From Pseudomonas piscis (GTDB taxonomy: Bacteria > Pseudomonadota > Gammaproteobacteria > Pseudomonadales > Pseudomonadaceae): DNA of 64,000 bases. Made by a program: the position numbers and the translations under genes. Under the pieces are notes generated by a model. That model was given only the letters and a program-made list of their open reading frames with translations. It was not told where the DNA came from and ran no database searches. Where the stretch lies: positions 310,001-374,000 of the forward strand of contig NZ_WHUV01000002.1 in the NCBI RefSeq assembly GCF_009380155.1. The letters are read 5' to 3'. Positions 14,538-23,258 of this stretch are shown here, one piece after another. Numbering within the stretch: the first letter of the stretch is position 1; every line of letters begins with the position of its first letter.

Positions 14538-14748
14538 ACCCGGCGCCCTGGAATTTACGCGCGGGGATGCTGAAGCCTGCTCGCGCAACTGCTAGAGTCT
14601 CGCCCCTGGCAGGCGGGGACACCCGGTCCTGGCGGACAAATTCCAGCGGTTGGTGACGCGAAGCCCGCGAGAGCGTCTACGACTTGTGCAAGTGACACTG
14701 CCGCCGCCGTCATCGGCGCCTGGCACATTTGAAATTGGGAGAATCTGT

Positions 14749-15945
14749 ATGGTCATCAAACCCCGCGTTCGCGGCTTTATCTGTGTGACGACCCACCCGG
14801 TCGGCTGTGAGGCCAACGTCAAGCAACAGATCGATTACGTCACCCAGCAGGGCGCCATCGACGCAGGGCCGAAGAACGTACTGGTCCTCGGCGCTTCCAC
14901 CGGCTACGGCCTGGCTGCGCGGATCACTGCAGCCTTCGGCTGTGGCGCCAATACCCTGGGCGTGTTCTTCGAGCGCGGCAGCGTCGACGGCAAGCTGGGC
15001 ACCGCCGGCTGGTACAACAGCGCGGCGTTCCACAAGTTCGCCGAAGAAAAGGGCCTGTACGCCAAGAGCATCAACGGCGACGCCTTCTCCGATGCGGTCA
15101 AGGCCGAAACCATCGAGACCATCAAGCGCGACCTGGGCAAGATCGACCTGGTGGTCTACAGCCTGGCCGCCCCGCGCCGCACCCACCCCAAGACCGGTGA
15201 AGTGCTGAGCTCGACCCTCAAGCCCCTGGGCAAGTCCGTGACCCTGCGCGGTGTCGACACCGACAAGGAAATCGTCAAGGAAACCACCCTGCAGCCTGCG
15301 ACCCAGGAAGAGATCGACGGCACCGTGGCGGTCATGGGTGGCGAAGACTGGCAGATGTGGATCGATGCCCTGCACGAAGCCGGCGTCCTGGCCGAAGGCG
15401 CCAAGACCACCGCCTTCACCTACCTGGGCGAGAAGCTGACCCACGACATCTACTGGAACGGCTCCATCGGCGAAGCCAAGAAGGACCTGGACCAGAAGGT
15501 CATCGGCATTCGCAAGGAACTCTCGGACCTGGGCGGCGATGCCCGGGTATCGGTGCTCAAGGCCGTGGTGACCCAGGCCAGCTCGGCGATCCCGATCATG
15601 CCGCTGTACCTGTCGCTGCTGTTCAAGGTGATGAAGGAGCAGGGCAGCCACGAAGGTTGCATCGAGCAGGTCTACGGCCTGTACAAGGACAGCCTGTACA
15701 ACCCGAACCCGATCATCGACGAAGAAGGCCGCCTGCGCGCCGACTACAAGGAGCTGCAACCTGAGGTCCAGGACCGTGTGAAGCAGCTGTGGGACGAAGT
15801 CACCAGCGACAACCTGTACCAGCTGACCGACTTCGCCGGCTACAAGCAGGAGTTCCTGCGCCTGTTCGGTTTCGAGATCGACGGTGTCGACTACGAAGCC
15901 GATGTCGATCCGGACGTGAAGATCGACAAGCTGGTCCAGCTGTAA
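14749..15945 (+). CDS. fabV: Trans-2-enoyl-ACP (CoA) reductase FabV
   Basis: A 398-residue NADH-dependent enoyl reductase completing each elongation round of type II fatty-acid synthesis. The family signatures are unambiguous: an N-terminal [23 protein letters not shown]-binding GASTGYGLA (residues 48-56), [11 protein letters not shown], and the catalytic Tyr235-x8-Lys244 inside [10 protein letters not shown]. The C-terminal substrate-binding region and length are normal. FabV is intrinsically resistant to triclosan in Pseudomonas. The start at 14749 has a GGGAGAATCTGT ribosome site; an earlier in-frame start adds non-homologous residues. A stem-loop lies 20 bp after the stop. Confidence 0.97.
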   Translation: MVIKPRVRGFICVTTHPVGCEANVKQQIDYVTQQGAIDAGPKNVLVLGASTGYGLAARITAAFGCGANTLGVFFERGSVDGKLGTAGWYNSAAFHKFAEEKGLYAKSINGDAFSDAVKAETIETIKRDLGKIDLVVYSLAAPRRTHPKTGEVLSSTLKPLGKSVTLRGVDTDKEIVKETTLQPATQEEIDGTVAVMGGEDWQMWIDALHEAGVLAEGAKTTAFTYLGEKLTHDIYWNGSIGEAKKDLDQKVIGIRKELSDLGGDARVSVLKAVVTQASSAIPIMPLYLSLLFKVMKEQGSHEGCIEQVYGLYKDSLYNPNPIIDEEGRLRADYKELQPEVQDRVKQLWDEVTSDNLYQLTDFAGYKQEFLRLFGFEIDGVDYEADVDPDVKIDKLVQL

Positions 15946-15965
15946 CCGCACTGCCCGCGTGACCC

Positions 15966-15991
15966 AACGCCCCTCCATCGTGAGGGGCGTT
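15966..15991. terminator. Hairpin terminator between fabV and the DUF4442 gene
   Basis: AACGCCCCTC (15966-15975) pairs perfectly with GAGGGGCGTT (15982-15991) across a 6-nt loop, 20 bp after the fabV stop and 12 bp before the end of the convergent gene. The T-run is weak, but the location suits a shared bidirectional terminator. Confidence 0.7.
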
Positions 15992-16003
15992 GTCGTTCAT
16001 GGC

Positions 16004-16444
16004 TCAGGCCAGCTTCACGTTCATGGTGATCTGCGCGGTGAACACCGCTTGCTCCTGGTCATCGAAGGCCGTCACCGCCACCACCTTGTCCCCGGCGCTG
16101 GACCAGTCCACCGCGCTGCCGTCGGCCACTGCCCGGATATCGCCCTTGGCCTTGGCCAGGTAGGCCACGGTCATGCCCTTGGGAATCCACCGCGCACCGG
16201 CGGGAATCGACACATCGGTCATGACCCCGGCCGCCAGTTCGGCGGCATTGCACAGGGCGATGGCGTGCACCGTACCCAGGTGGTTGGTGATTTCCCGGCG
16301 AAACGGTACCCGCACCTGACAGTGGCCAGCCTGCAACTCATCGATCAAGGGCGTGATGCTGGAGAAGTAGGGCGCCATCTGGCAGGCCATCTGGGTGAAT
16401 TTTTCCGCCCCGGCGGCGTTGAACATGCTGAGAACCTGGCTCAT
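16004..16444 (-). CDS. DUF4442 hotdog-fold (thioesterase-like) protein
   Basis: A 146-residue protein with the hotdog architecture of the DUF4442/YiiD-C group. The central block ITNHLGTVHAIALCNAAELAAG (about residues 52-73) corresponds to the helix and loop that bind acyl-CoA, and the C-terminal strand DKVVAVTAFDDQEQAVFTAQITMNV closes the fold. It probably hydrolyses or binds a fatty acyl thioester; the substrate is unknown. The ATG at 16444 follows GCGAGGCATTTCC. The divergent TetR gene and a tandem palindrome directly upstream indicate repression by that regulator. Confidence 0.82.
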   Translation of the reverse strand: MSQVLSMFNAAGAEKFTQMACQMAPYFSSITPLIDELQAGHCQVRVPFRREITNHLGTVHAIALCNAAELAAGVMTDVSIPAGARWIPKGMTVAYLAKAKGDIRAVADGSAVDWSSAGDKVVAVTAFDDQEQAVFTAQITMNVKLA

Positions 16445-16475
16445 GGAAATGCCTCGCTGTGGTAGGGGAGCAGGG

Positions 16476-16515
16476 TTTACAGAATAATATTCTGTAAAAG
16501 AACAATATTCGGTAA
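16476..16515. promoter_or_regulatory. Tandem palindromic operator upstream of the DUF4442 gene
   Basis: 16476-16498 is a 23-bp perfect dyad with 11-bp arms TTTACAGAATA / TATTCTGTAAA around one central A. An imperfect second copy follows directly: 16499-16515 matches 16481-16497 at 15 of 17 positions, an 18-bp period. It lies 31 bp before the DUF4442 ATG and on the same face as the divergent TetR gene, so it is the likely TetR operator. Symmetry and repetition are seen; the regulator is inferred. Confidence 0.72.
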
Positions 16516-16545
16516 AAAGAAAACCTGTCAAGCTATGGGCCTTGG

Positions 16546-16698
16546 CAGGCCGTTGAAAAACGTCGGCGAGGCAGTCAGCGCAAGGCAAAACAGGCGAAAA
16601 AGCGCAATTTACGAGTGCTAAATGAGCACTTTGACCGGGCGCGCACCAGCTTGTTTTCAACGCAGCGATGGCAACGCAGGTAGTTTTTAAACGGCCTG
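16546..16698. mobile_element. MITE-like element (153 bp)
   Basis: Terminal inverted repeats CAGGCCGTTGAAAAAC (from 16546) and its near-complement GTTTTTAAACGGCCTG (ending 16698) agree at 15 of 16 positions. The interior has no ORF and holds a small AGTGCT/AGCACT hairpin. This is the form of a miniature inverted-repeat transposable element mobilised in trans. No clear target-site duplication was found. It sits between the operator and the TetR gene. Confidence 0.7.
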
Positions 16699-16749
16699 TT
16701 AGGCTCGTGCCTGCCCCATCCATTGACCCTGCAAGGAGCCAGATCCCCC

Positions 16750-17367
16750 ATGCCGGATACCGATCTGCTGGAACGCTGCTACCCGGGCCGCCGCGCCGAA
16801 CTCAAGCGCAACATCCTCCAGCAGGCCCTGGGCTGCTTCAACCGGCTGGGCCTGGAGGCCACCACCATCGAGATGATTCGTGCCGAATGCGAGACCAGCG
16901 TCGGCGCCATCTATCACCATTTCACTAACAAGGAAGGCCTGGTCGCCGCGTTGTTCTTCACCGCCCTGGACGACCAGGCGCAATTGCGCGACAGCTACCT
17001 GGCCCAGGCGCAGACCCTGGAGCAGGGCGTCCAGGCCCTGGTGCACAGCTATGTGGATTGGGTCGACGCCCAGCCGGAGTGGGCGCGGTTCCAGTTCCAT
17101 GCACGCTTTGCCGTGACCCGTGGGCCCTTCAGTGAGGAGTTGGCCGAGCGCAACCGCACGCGCAACCGCAGCTTGCTGGAGTGGCTCAAGGCGCGTTCGG
17201 CGTCGGACGCTTTGCCGGCCATCCCGGCCGAACTGCTACCGTCGTTGATCATCGGCCAGGCCGAAAGCTATTGCCGGGCCTGGTTGTCCGGGCGGGTCCA
17301 GGGGCGTCCCCGCGAGTACCGCGAGCACTTGGCCGCCGCGGCCTGGCGCTCCATCGCCAGCCTGTAG
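16750..17367 (+). CDS. TetR-family transcriptional regulator
   Basis: A 205-residue repressor. The N-terminal HTH covers about residues 20-65: ILQQALGCFNRLGLEATTIEMI, ETSVGAIYHHFTNKEGLVAALFF, with the GAIYHHF recognition-helix motif. The C-terminal ~140 residues are the helical ligand-binding and dimer domain. The ATG at 16750 has AAGGAG upstream at rather long spacing (12 bp); a TTG start nine codons earlier has no ribosome site. It is divergent from the DUF4442 thioesterase gene and separated from it by the tandem palindrome plus a MITE. A fatty-acid or acyl-CoA inducer is plausible given the hotdog partner, but unproven. Confidence 0.88.
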   Translation: MPDTDLLERCYPGRRAELKRNILQQALGCFNRLGLEATTIEMIRAECETSVGAIYHHFTNKEGLVAALFFTALDDQAQLRDSYLAQAQTLEQGVQALVHSYVDWVDAQPEWARFQFHARFAVTRGPFSEELAERNRTRNRSLLEWLKARSASDALPAIPAELLPSLIIGQAESYCRAWLSGRVQGRPREYREHLAAAAWRSIASL

Positions 17368-17450
17368 CAGGCGCAAGTGCGCAAGATTGTTCAAGCCAGG
17401 ACCGGCAGCGGCTGGCACAGTCCGGGTCCATCATTTGCGTGCGGGGTTCC

Positions 17451-18149
17451 ATGTCCAGCGTTCTTCTACCGCGCGCCGCCTTCATCCGCGGCGCCATTGC
17501 CATCGTGCCCCTGTCCCTGGCCACCGCGCCCTGGGGCTTGCTGGCCGGCTCCATGGCCATCGAGGCCAATCTTTCGCCGTTGCAGGCCCAGGGCCTGTCG
17601 GGCATCGTGTTCGCCGGTGCCGCGCAGCTGGTGGCCATCGGCATGCTCAAGGGCGGGGCGGGGATCTTCTCGATCCTGCTGACCACCTTGCTGCTCACCT
17701 CCCAGCACCTGCTGTATGGCATGAGCATGCGGTCGGTGATCGCGCCGTTGCCGGGGCGCTGGCGCCTGGGCCTGGGCTTTCTGCTCACCGACGAGCTGTT
17801 CGCCCTCACCAGCGCCCACGACAAGCAGCAGTTCGACCGCTGGTATGCCCTGGGCGTGGGCCTGACCTTCTACGTGGCCTGGAACCTGTTCACCCTGCTG
17901 GGCATCGTGCTCGGCAAGAGCATTCCGGGGCTTGAGCACCTGGGGCTGGACTTCTCCATCGCCGCCACCTTCATCGCCTTGATCACCCCCCTGGTGCGCA
18001 ATGTACCGACCGTGGTCTGCGTCGCGGTGTCGTTGTTCTGCTCGGTGCTGTTGAGCTACTGGCAGTGGGGCTCGGCCCTGGTGATTTCGGGCCTGGCGGG
18101 CATGACCGCGGGTTTTGTCTGCAACAAGCTGTATCGGGGGCGCGCATGA
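17451..18149 (+). CDS. azlC: AzlC-family branched-chain amino acid exporter, large subunit
   Basis: A 232-residue inner-membrane protein of the AzlC/YgaZ family, about six to seven helices. The conserved opening is RGAIAIVPLSLATAPWGLLAGSMAIEANLSPLQAQGLSGIVFAGAAQL, shown here in outline only, followed by SQHLLYGMSMR and FLLTDELFAL, both family hallmarks. With AzlD it exports branched-chain amino acids (BrnFE/YgaZH type). The ATG at 17451 is the first start with the proper N-terminus. Its stop overlaps the azlD start, so the two are translationally coupled. The TetR gene lies 83 bp upstream in the same direction and might share transcription. Confidence 0.88.
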   Translation: MSSVLLPRAAFIRGAIAIVPLSLATAPWGLLAGSMAIEANLSPLQAQGLSGIVFAGAAQLVAIGMLKGGAGIFSILLTTLLLTSQHLLYGMSMRSVIAPLPGRWRLGLGFLLTDELFALTSAHDKQQFDRWYALGVGLTFYVAWNLFTLLGIVLGKSIPGLEHLGLDFSIAATFIALITPLVRNVPTVVCVAVSLFCSVLLSYWQWGSALVISGLAGMTAGFVCNKLYRGRA

Positions 18150-18460
18150 TGGTCTGGGCAGTGATTTTCGGCATGGGCCTGCTGGTCTTCCTCAACCGCT
18201 ACGTGTTCCTCGAACCGCGCCTGCCGCTGCGCCTGAGCAGCAATGCGCGGCAGTTCCTCGGTTTCGCCGTGCCGGGCATGCTCACCGCGATCTGCGGGCC
18301 GATCGTGTTCATGCCCGAGCACCAGTTGAACCTGCGGCTGGACAATCCCTACCTGCTCAGCTCCCTGGTGGCCATCGTGCTGGTGATCTACACCCGCAAC
18401 ACCTTGCTCAGCATGCTGTTGAGCATGGGTTTCTTTTTTCTCTTGCGCTGGTGGCTGTAG
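18146..18460 (+). CDS. azlD: AzlD-family branched-chain amino acid exporter, small subunit
   Basis: A 104-residue hydrophobic partner of AzlC with about four membrane segments: MMVWAVIFGMGLLVFLNRY, FLGFAVPGMLTAICGPIVF, LLSSLVAIVLVIYTRNTLLS and LLSMGFFFLLRWW. The conserved small-subunit feature is RNTLLSMLLSMGFFFLL near the C-terminus. The start codon ATG overlaps the azlC stop (ATGA), and a second ATG follows directly. Both proteins are needed for export in characterised homologues. Confidence 0.87.
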   Translation: MMVWAVIFGMGLLVFLNRYVFLEPRLPLRLSSNARQFLGFAVPGMLTAICGPIVFMPEHQLNLRLDNPYLLSSLVAIVLVIYTRNTLLSMLLSMGFFFLLRWWL

Positions 18461-18527
18461 CGGCCGATTGCGGTAGCCTGGGCACCTTTGGGCCCAGGCG
18501 GCCCACCAACCGCAACGGAAGCACTGG

Positions 18528-19514
18528 ATGAGCGAATTTCCCCATGACATCGACCTGGACCAGTTCTGGGGCCAGGATGATCCCGCCAAGCGCCTGCCAC
18601 CTCCCAGCGACCAGCTGATCGCCGAACTGCAAGAGGAACTGGGCTACCGCTTCCCCGATTCCTATGTGGCCTTCATGCGCCTGCGCAATGGCGGGCGGCC
18701 CGAGCTCACCTGTTTCCCGGTGGAGCAGGGCACCTCCTGGGCCGAGGATCATTGTGCGATCGACTCGTTCCTGGCCATCTCCCGCGAGGGTGGCGACAGT
18801 CTGGGCGGACCCTCCGGCAGCCGTTTCATGATCGAGGACTGGGGCTATCCGGACCTGGGGATCTACATCTGCGACTGCCCGTCCGCCGGGCACGACATGG
18901 TGGCCCTGGACTACAGCGAGTGCGGGCCGCAAGGTGAGCCGCGAGTGGTGCACGTGGACCAGGAGGGCGACTACGAGGTGACCGTCCTGGCCCCGGACTT
19001 CGAGACCTTCGTCCGTGGCCTGGTGTCTTGGGAGGTCTACGACACCTCCGAGCAGGACTACCTGGATGACCTGGACAAGGTGGCCAACGCCGAGTTCTCG
19101 CCGATGCTGGCCGAGCTGCTGGAACACTTCGCCCAGGTGCCGGACCTGGGCCCGCGCATCCGCCACATCGCCCTGGGCATCGTCCAGGACAAGCGCTACT
19201 TCGCCCTGCATGCCGACCCGTTGTCGCAACTGCTGTACGACCTGCAGTTCTGGCTGTACCAGGAACGCCACGGGGTCATCGGCAAGCAGCAGTACCTGCA
19301 GGACTACCGCGAGATGATCGCCTTCGCCAAGGGCTTCGGCAGCGGTGGCTACGCCCCTGACTTCATCAACGACTGGTGGCGGGCAAGGATGGCCGGCGGC
19401 CAGTTGCTCCAGGTCGGTGGTGGTTTTGCCTTCAGCGCCGAATACCGCCAGCACCTGCTCGCGCAGCTGGCTGGCTTTCCCGCCACCCCCCTTGATCTCC
19501 AGGAGCAACCATGA
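18528..19514 (+). CDS. SMI1/KNR4 family (SUKH) protein
   Basis: A 328-residue soluble protein with an N-terminal SMI1/KNR4 (SUKH-1) domain: residues ~28-60 [21 protein letters not shown] plus AFMRLRNGG, ending about residue 165 with [17 protein letters not shown]. The rest is a helical region of unknown function. SUKH proteins are common immunity proteins against contact-dependent and polymorphic toxins, but no toxin gene lies nearby. The last four bases overlap the start of a Nudix gene, so here it looks like part of a metabolic pair rather than an immunity cassette. Confidence 0.78.
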   Translation: MSEFPHDIDLDQFWGQDDPAKRLPPPSDQLIAELQEELGYRFPDSYVAFMRLRNGGRPELTCFPVEQGTSWAEDHCAIDSFLAISREGGDSLGGPSGSRFMIEDWGYPDLGIYICDCPSAGHDMVALDYSECGPQGEPRVVHVDQEGDYEVTVLAPDFETFVRGLVSWEVYDTSEQDYLDDLDKVANAEFSPMLAELLEHFAQVPDLGPRIRHIALGIVQDKRYFALHADPLSQLLYDLQFWLYQERHGVIGKQQYLQDYREMIAFAKGFGSGGYAPDFINDWWRARMAGGQLLQVGGGFAFSAEYRQHLLAQLAGFPATPLDLQEQP

Positions 19515-20464
19515 GCGAGGCCTCGATCCGCATCACCGGCGAGCAGACCCTCTCCGACAACTGGTATGTGCTGAAGAAATACAGCTTCGAGCTGCGCCGC
19601 CGCGACGGCAGTTGGCAGGCCCAGACCCGCGAGGTCTATGACCGTGGCAACGGCGCCACCATCTTGCTGTACAACCTGGAGCGGCGCACGGTGCTGCTGA
19701 CCCGGCAGTTCCGCATGCCGGCCTATGTCAACGATCACGACGGCTATCTGATCGAGACCGCCGCCGGGCTGCTGGACAACGCCAGCCCCGAGGTGCGCAT
19801 CCGCCAGGAAGCCGAGGAGGAAACCGGCTACCGGGTCGGCGAGGTGCAGAAGGTCTTCGACGCCTTCATGAGCCCCGGCTCGGTGACCGAGCGCGTGCAT
19901 TTCTTCATCGCCCGCTATCAGGCCGAGGACCGGATCGACGATGGCGGCGGCCTGGAGCACGAAGGCGAGGACATCGAGGTCCTGGAACTGGATATCGACC
20001 AGGCCCTGGGCATGATCCACAGCGGGGAAATCGCCGACGGCAAGACCATCATGCTCCTGCAGTACTTGCAATTGCATGTGCTCAAGCCCCGCAGCCTGAT
20101 GGTGCTGGTGGCCGGCCCTTACCGTTCCGGCACCGGTGACGACCCGGCGCTGCTGGCGCGCAACGTCGAGGCCATGGAGCAGTGTGCGGCGCAGGTGCTG
20201 GCCGCCGGGCATTTTCCGCTGCTGGGGGAGTGGGTGGCCCTGCCCATGACGCGCCTGGCCGGCTCCACGGCAGTGGGCGATGAAATCTACCAAGCGCGGT
20301 TCCATGCCTACGCCGAACGCCTGTTGCAGCGCTGCGACGCGGTATTGCGGATCGGCGGACCATCGACCGGCTGCGACGCCATGCTCGAGCAGGCCCGACG
20401 CCAGGGCCTGGCCATCTACCACGGGGTCGAACAGTTGCCGGTGCTCGCCGTCGAGCGCAACTGA
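19511..20464 (+). CDS. Nudix hydrolase (NudK-like) fused to DUF4406
   Basis: A 317-residue fusion. Residues ~1-192 are a GDP-mannose/ADP-sugar pyrophosphatase of the NudK type ([34 protein letters not shown]), with the Nudix box at 86-107. The first box glutamate position (G-x5-E) is Ser92 here, while the metal-binding EAEEETGY core is intact. Residues ~195-310 are a DUF4406 domain related to nucleoside 2-deoxyribosyltransferases ([27 protein letters not shown]). The combination suggests sequential cleavage of a nucleotide sugar or nucleoside-diphosphate derivative. It begins within the stop codon of the SMI1 gene (ATGA). Confidence 0.83.
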   Translation: MSEASIRITGEQTLSDNWYVLKKYSFELRRRDGSWQAQTREVYDRGNGATILLYNLERRTVLLTRQFRMPAYVNDHDGYLIETAAGLLDNASPEVRIRQEAEEETGYRVGEVQKVFDAFMSPGSVTERVHFFIARYQAEDRIDDGGGLEHEGEDIEVLELDIDQALGMIHSGEIADGKTIMLLQYLQLHVLKPRSLMVLVAGPYRSGTGDDPALLARNVEAMEQCAAQVLAAGHFPLLGEWVALPMTRLAGSTAVGDEIYQARFHAYAERLLQRCDAVLRIGGPSTGCDAMLEQARRQGLAIYHGVEQLPVLAVERN

Positions 20465-20680
20465 GCCCCCGGCTGCCCCTCCATCGCGCCAGCGGCGCCC
20501 GGGTTCGCCCGGGCGTGCCGCCGGCCTCTGTCCATTCGTGCAACGCCAGGGGCGCGGCGCCTGCCAGCCCCGCGGAAAAATACTGTCTATCGTCTATAGG
20601 CAAGCGGGAGCTTCGTCGAACGCCGCGCGGGAGCCGCAGGGACGCGCCGGTCGATCTGTCGTCATGGCACCTGGAGCACT

Positions 20681-23251
20681 ATGGAAAACCACGGTCCTGT
20701 TCTGCCCCAAGGGTTCAGCCCCTCCAACCAGGCGTTGACCCGGGTCACCTTGCTCAGCTGCTGCGGGCTGTTGCTGGCGCTGTTCCTGTTCACCACGGCG
20801 CTCCTGGTGTTCATCGCCCTGGAGCAGAACCGCAGCGCCGAGCAACACAACCGCCAGGATATCGACAAGGCCCTGCAAACCCTGGCCAGTAACACCCGCA
20901 CCACCATCAAGGACTACGCGTTGTGGGGCGATGCCTACCGGAACCTGCACCTGACGGTGGATATCGACTGGGCCTTCACCCGGCAGAACTTCGGCTCCAG
21001 CCTGTATCGCGACCTGGGCTTCGACGGCGTCTTCGTGATCGGCCCTGCCGGCACCACCCGCTATGCCCTGGTGGCCGGCCAGCTGGCCGCGATGGACGCC
21101 GGCGACTGGCTGGGGGCGCAACTCGCGCCGTTGGTGGCCCAGGCGCGCCAGACCCCGGCCGGGCATCCGGTCAGCCGCTACCTGTCCATCGGTGGTACGC
21201 CGGCCCTGGTGGCCGCCGATGTGCTGGGCACTGGCGGCGATCCCCAGGTTCGCGCCGACAACGGGCCGCAGTCGGTGCTGGTGTTCGTTGCCCGGCTCAA
21301 CCCGCCGCGCTTGTTGGCCATGGGCCGTGGGCTGGAGATCGAGCAACTGCGGGTGGCCGGCGCCGCGCTCCCTGGGAACCAGCCCCGGCTGGCCTTGCCC
21401 GACGCCGCCGGGTTCTTGCAGTGGCAGCCGGCCCGCCCCGGCCATCAGTTGCTGGTGGTGGTGATGCCGCTGTTGTTGCTGGTCGGGCTGCTGGTGGGAT
21501 TGCTGGCAATGTTCCTGCTGCGCCGGACCGCCCTGGCAGCCCAAGTCATGGACCGGCAGATGCACGAGCTGCAGGCCGGTCGCGCGGCCCTGGCGGCCAG
21601 CGAGGCGCGCTTTCGCGATGTGGCCGAGGCGGCCTCCGACTGGATCTGGGAAGTCGATGGGCAACTGCGCCTGACCTACCTGTCCGAGCGTTTCCAGACG
21701 GTCACCGGGTTGTCCCGCGATGCGACCCTGGGCCAACCCCTGGATACCTTGCTCAGCAGCGAGCAGGGGTCGCTGTCGCAATGGCTGGCGGCACCCGGAC
21801 AGTCCGCGCGGACGGTGCTGCAATGCACCTACCTGGACGGCAGCCGGCAGCCGCGGATCTGCCGCCTGTCGTTGCGCGCCTTGGCCGAAGGCGGGTTTCG
21901 CGGCACCGCCAGCGACATCACCGAGGAAGTCGCGGCCCGCCGGCGCATCGAATACCTGTCCCAGCACGACACCCTCACCGGGCTGGCCAACCGGGCGCGG
22001 ATGCAAGAGTTCCTCGAGGGCAAGCTGTTGGTGTCGCCATCCTTGCAGGAGCCGCTGCTGATGCTCAGCGTCGACCTCGATCGCTTCAAGCCGGTGAACG
22101 ACCTGCTGGGCCATGGCGCCGGCGACCAGGTGCTGCACGAGGTGTCCCGGCGCCTGAGTCGTTGCCTGCGCAGCGAGGACCTGGTGGCCCGGGTCGGTGG
22201 CGACGAGTTCGTGCTGGTGGTGCCGGGGCATGTGGCCCAGGTGGAGATCGAGGGCCTGTGCCGGCGGGTGATCGAGCATATCGAGGCGCCGTTCTACGTG
22301 GCCGGCCACGAAGTGTTCATCAGCGCCAGCATCGGCATCGCCCGGGCCCCGGCGGATGCCACCCAGGCCGATGAATTGCTGCGCCTGGCCGATATCGCCC
22401 TCTACGAGGCCAAGGCCGCCGGGCGCAGCACCTGGCGTTTCTATGCGGCGCAGATGAACGCGCGGATCATCGAGCGCCGGCGCCTGGAGCAGGACTTGCG
22501 CCAAGCCATCGACCAGGGCCAGTTGCAGCTGCAGTTCCTGCCGCGCTACCGCCTGGCGGACCATCGGCTGGTGGGCGCCGAGGCATTGGTGCGCTGGGCC
22601 CATCCCCGGCACGGGCTGCTGGGGCCGGAAGTGTTCGTACCCATCGCCGAAGACAGCGGACTGATCCTGCCGCTGAGCAACTGGGTGTTGCAGGCGGCCT
22701 GCCAGGCGGCGCTGGACTGGCCGCAAGAGCTGCCGGTGGCGGTCAAGGTGTCGTCCGCGGAATTCCAGCGGGCCAGGCTGGTGGCGCGGGTCAAGGCGGC
22801 GCTGGAGCACAGCGGCCTGGCTGCGGGGCGCCTGGAACTGGAACTGAGCGACAAGCTGCTGCTGGACGACCGGCGCCAGGTGCTGGACATCATGCGTGGG
22901 CTCAAGACCTTGGGCGTGGGCCTGTTGATGGATGATTTCGGCACCGGCTACTGGGCCTTGCAGCATCTGCAGAGCCTGCCCCTGGATGGCTTGAAGATCG
23001 ACCGCAGCTTCGTCGCGGGCCTGGCGGGCAACGCTGCCGGGCGGTCGATCGTCCAGGCGATCGTCGACCTGGGCCACGCCTTGTCGTTGCGGGTGGTCGC
23101 CGAAGGCGTGCAGGACCAGCAACAGTTCCAGGCCCTGCGCGATATCGGCTGCGATGAAGTGCAGGGGCTCTACCTGGCCGGGCCGCTCTTGAACCAGAAC
23201 CTGCTGGACCTCTTCGCCGGGCTGCCGGCCAGCGTCGACCCGGCCCATTGA
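20681..23251 (+). CDS. CHASE4-PAS-GGDEF-EAL protein with degenerate EAL domain
   Basis: An 856-residue inner-membrane c-di-GMP signalling protein. Two membrane helices (about 23-46 and 258-280) bracket a CHASE4 periplasmic sensor (LWGDAYRNL near 81-89). A PAS domain (~305-415) and GGDEF domain (~425-590) follow; the latter has an intact GGDEF at 506-510, an RxxD inhibitory site (RSED 497-500) and D-TLTGLANR, so cyclase activity is likely. The EAL domain (~600-850) keeps EAL at 634-636, DD 751-752 and K772. However, the metal-ligand Asn is Lys689 (VAVKVSS), ITE is ELSD (721-724), and YQP is FLP (619-621). It is therefore probably a non-catalytic or GTP/c-di-GMP-sensing EAL. The gene is convergent with the wss operon, 7 bp away. 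Confidence 0.9.
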   Translation: MENHGPVLPQGFSPSNQALTRVTLLSCCGLLLALFLFTTALLVFIALEQNRSAEQHNRQDIDKALQTLASNTRTTIKDYALWGDAYRNLHLTVDIDWAFTRQNFGSSLYRDLGFDGVFVIGPAGTTRYALVAGQLAAMDAGDWLGAQLAPLVAQARQTPAGHPVSRYLSIGGTPALVAADVLGTGGDPQVRADNGPQSVLVFVARLNPPRLLAMGRGLEIEQLRVAGAALPGNQPRLALPDAAGFLQWQPARPGHQLLVVVMPLLLLVGLLVGLLAMFLLRRTALAAQVMDRQMHELQAGRAALAASEARFRDVAEAASDWIWEVDGQLRLTYLSERFQTVTGLSRDATLGQPLDTLLSSEQGSLSQWLAAPGQSARTVLQCTYLDGSRQPRICRLSLRALAEGGFRGTASDITEEVAARRRIEYLSQHDTLTGLANRARMQEFLEGKLLVSPSLQEPLLMLSVDLDRFKPVNDLLGHGAGDQVLHEVSRRLSRCLRSEDLVARVGGDEFVLVVPGHVAQVEIEGLCRRVIEHIEAPFYVAGHEVFISASIGIARAPADATQADELLRLADIALYEAKAAGRSTWRFYAAQMNARIIERRRLEQDLRQAIDQGQLQLQFLPRYRLADHRLVGAEALVRWAHPRHGLLGPEVFVPIAEDSGLILPLSNWVLQAACQAALDWPQELPVAVKVSSAEFQRARLVARVKAALEHSGLAAGRLELELSDKLLLDDRRQVLDIMRGLKTLGVGLLMDDFGTGYWALQHLQSLPLDGLKIDRSFVAGLAGNAAGRSIVQAIVDLGHALSLRVVAEGVQDQQQFQALRDIGCDEVQGLYLAGPLLNQNLLDLFAGLPASVDPAH

Positions 23252-23258
23252 CGGCGCG

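Noticed and set aside
12582-14588. A 668-codon minus frame containing the binding protein
   Set aside because: Only the last ~245 codons are homologous; the rest is antisense to the LprI-like gene, and a ribosome site and signal peptide fix the start at 13319.
16546-16698. An insertion-sequence remnant with transposase
   Set aside because: There is no ORF within the terminal repeats, so it is called a MITE instead.
18528-19514. Reading the SMI1/KNR4 gene as an immunity gene of a contact-dependent toxin system
   Set aside because: No toxin, Rhs or CdiA gene lies nearby, and it is translationally coupled to a Nudix gene instead.
20594-23248. An 884-codon minus frame antisense to the GGDEF-EAL gene
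   Set aside because: Compositional shadow with no family or ribosome site.
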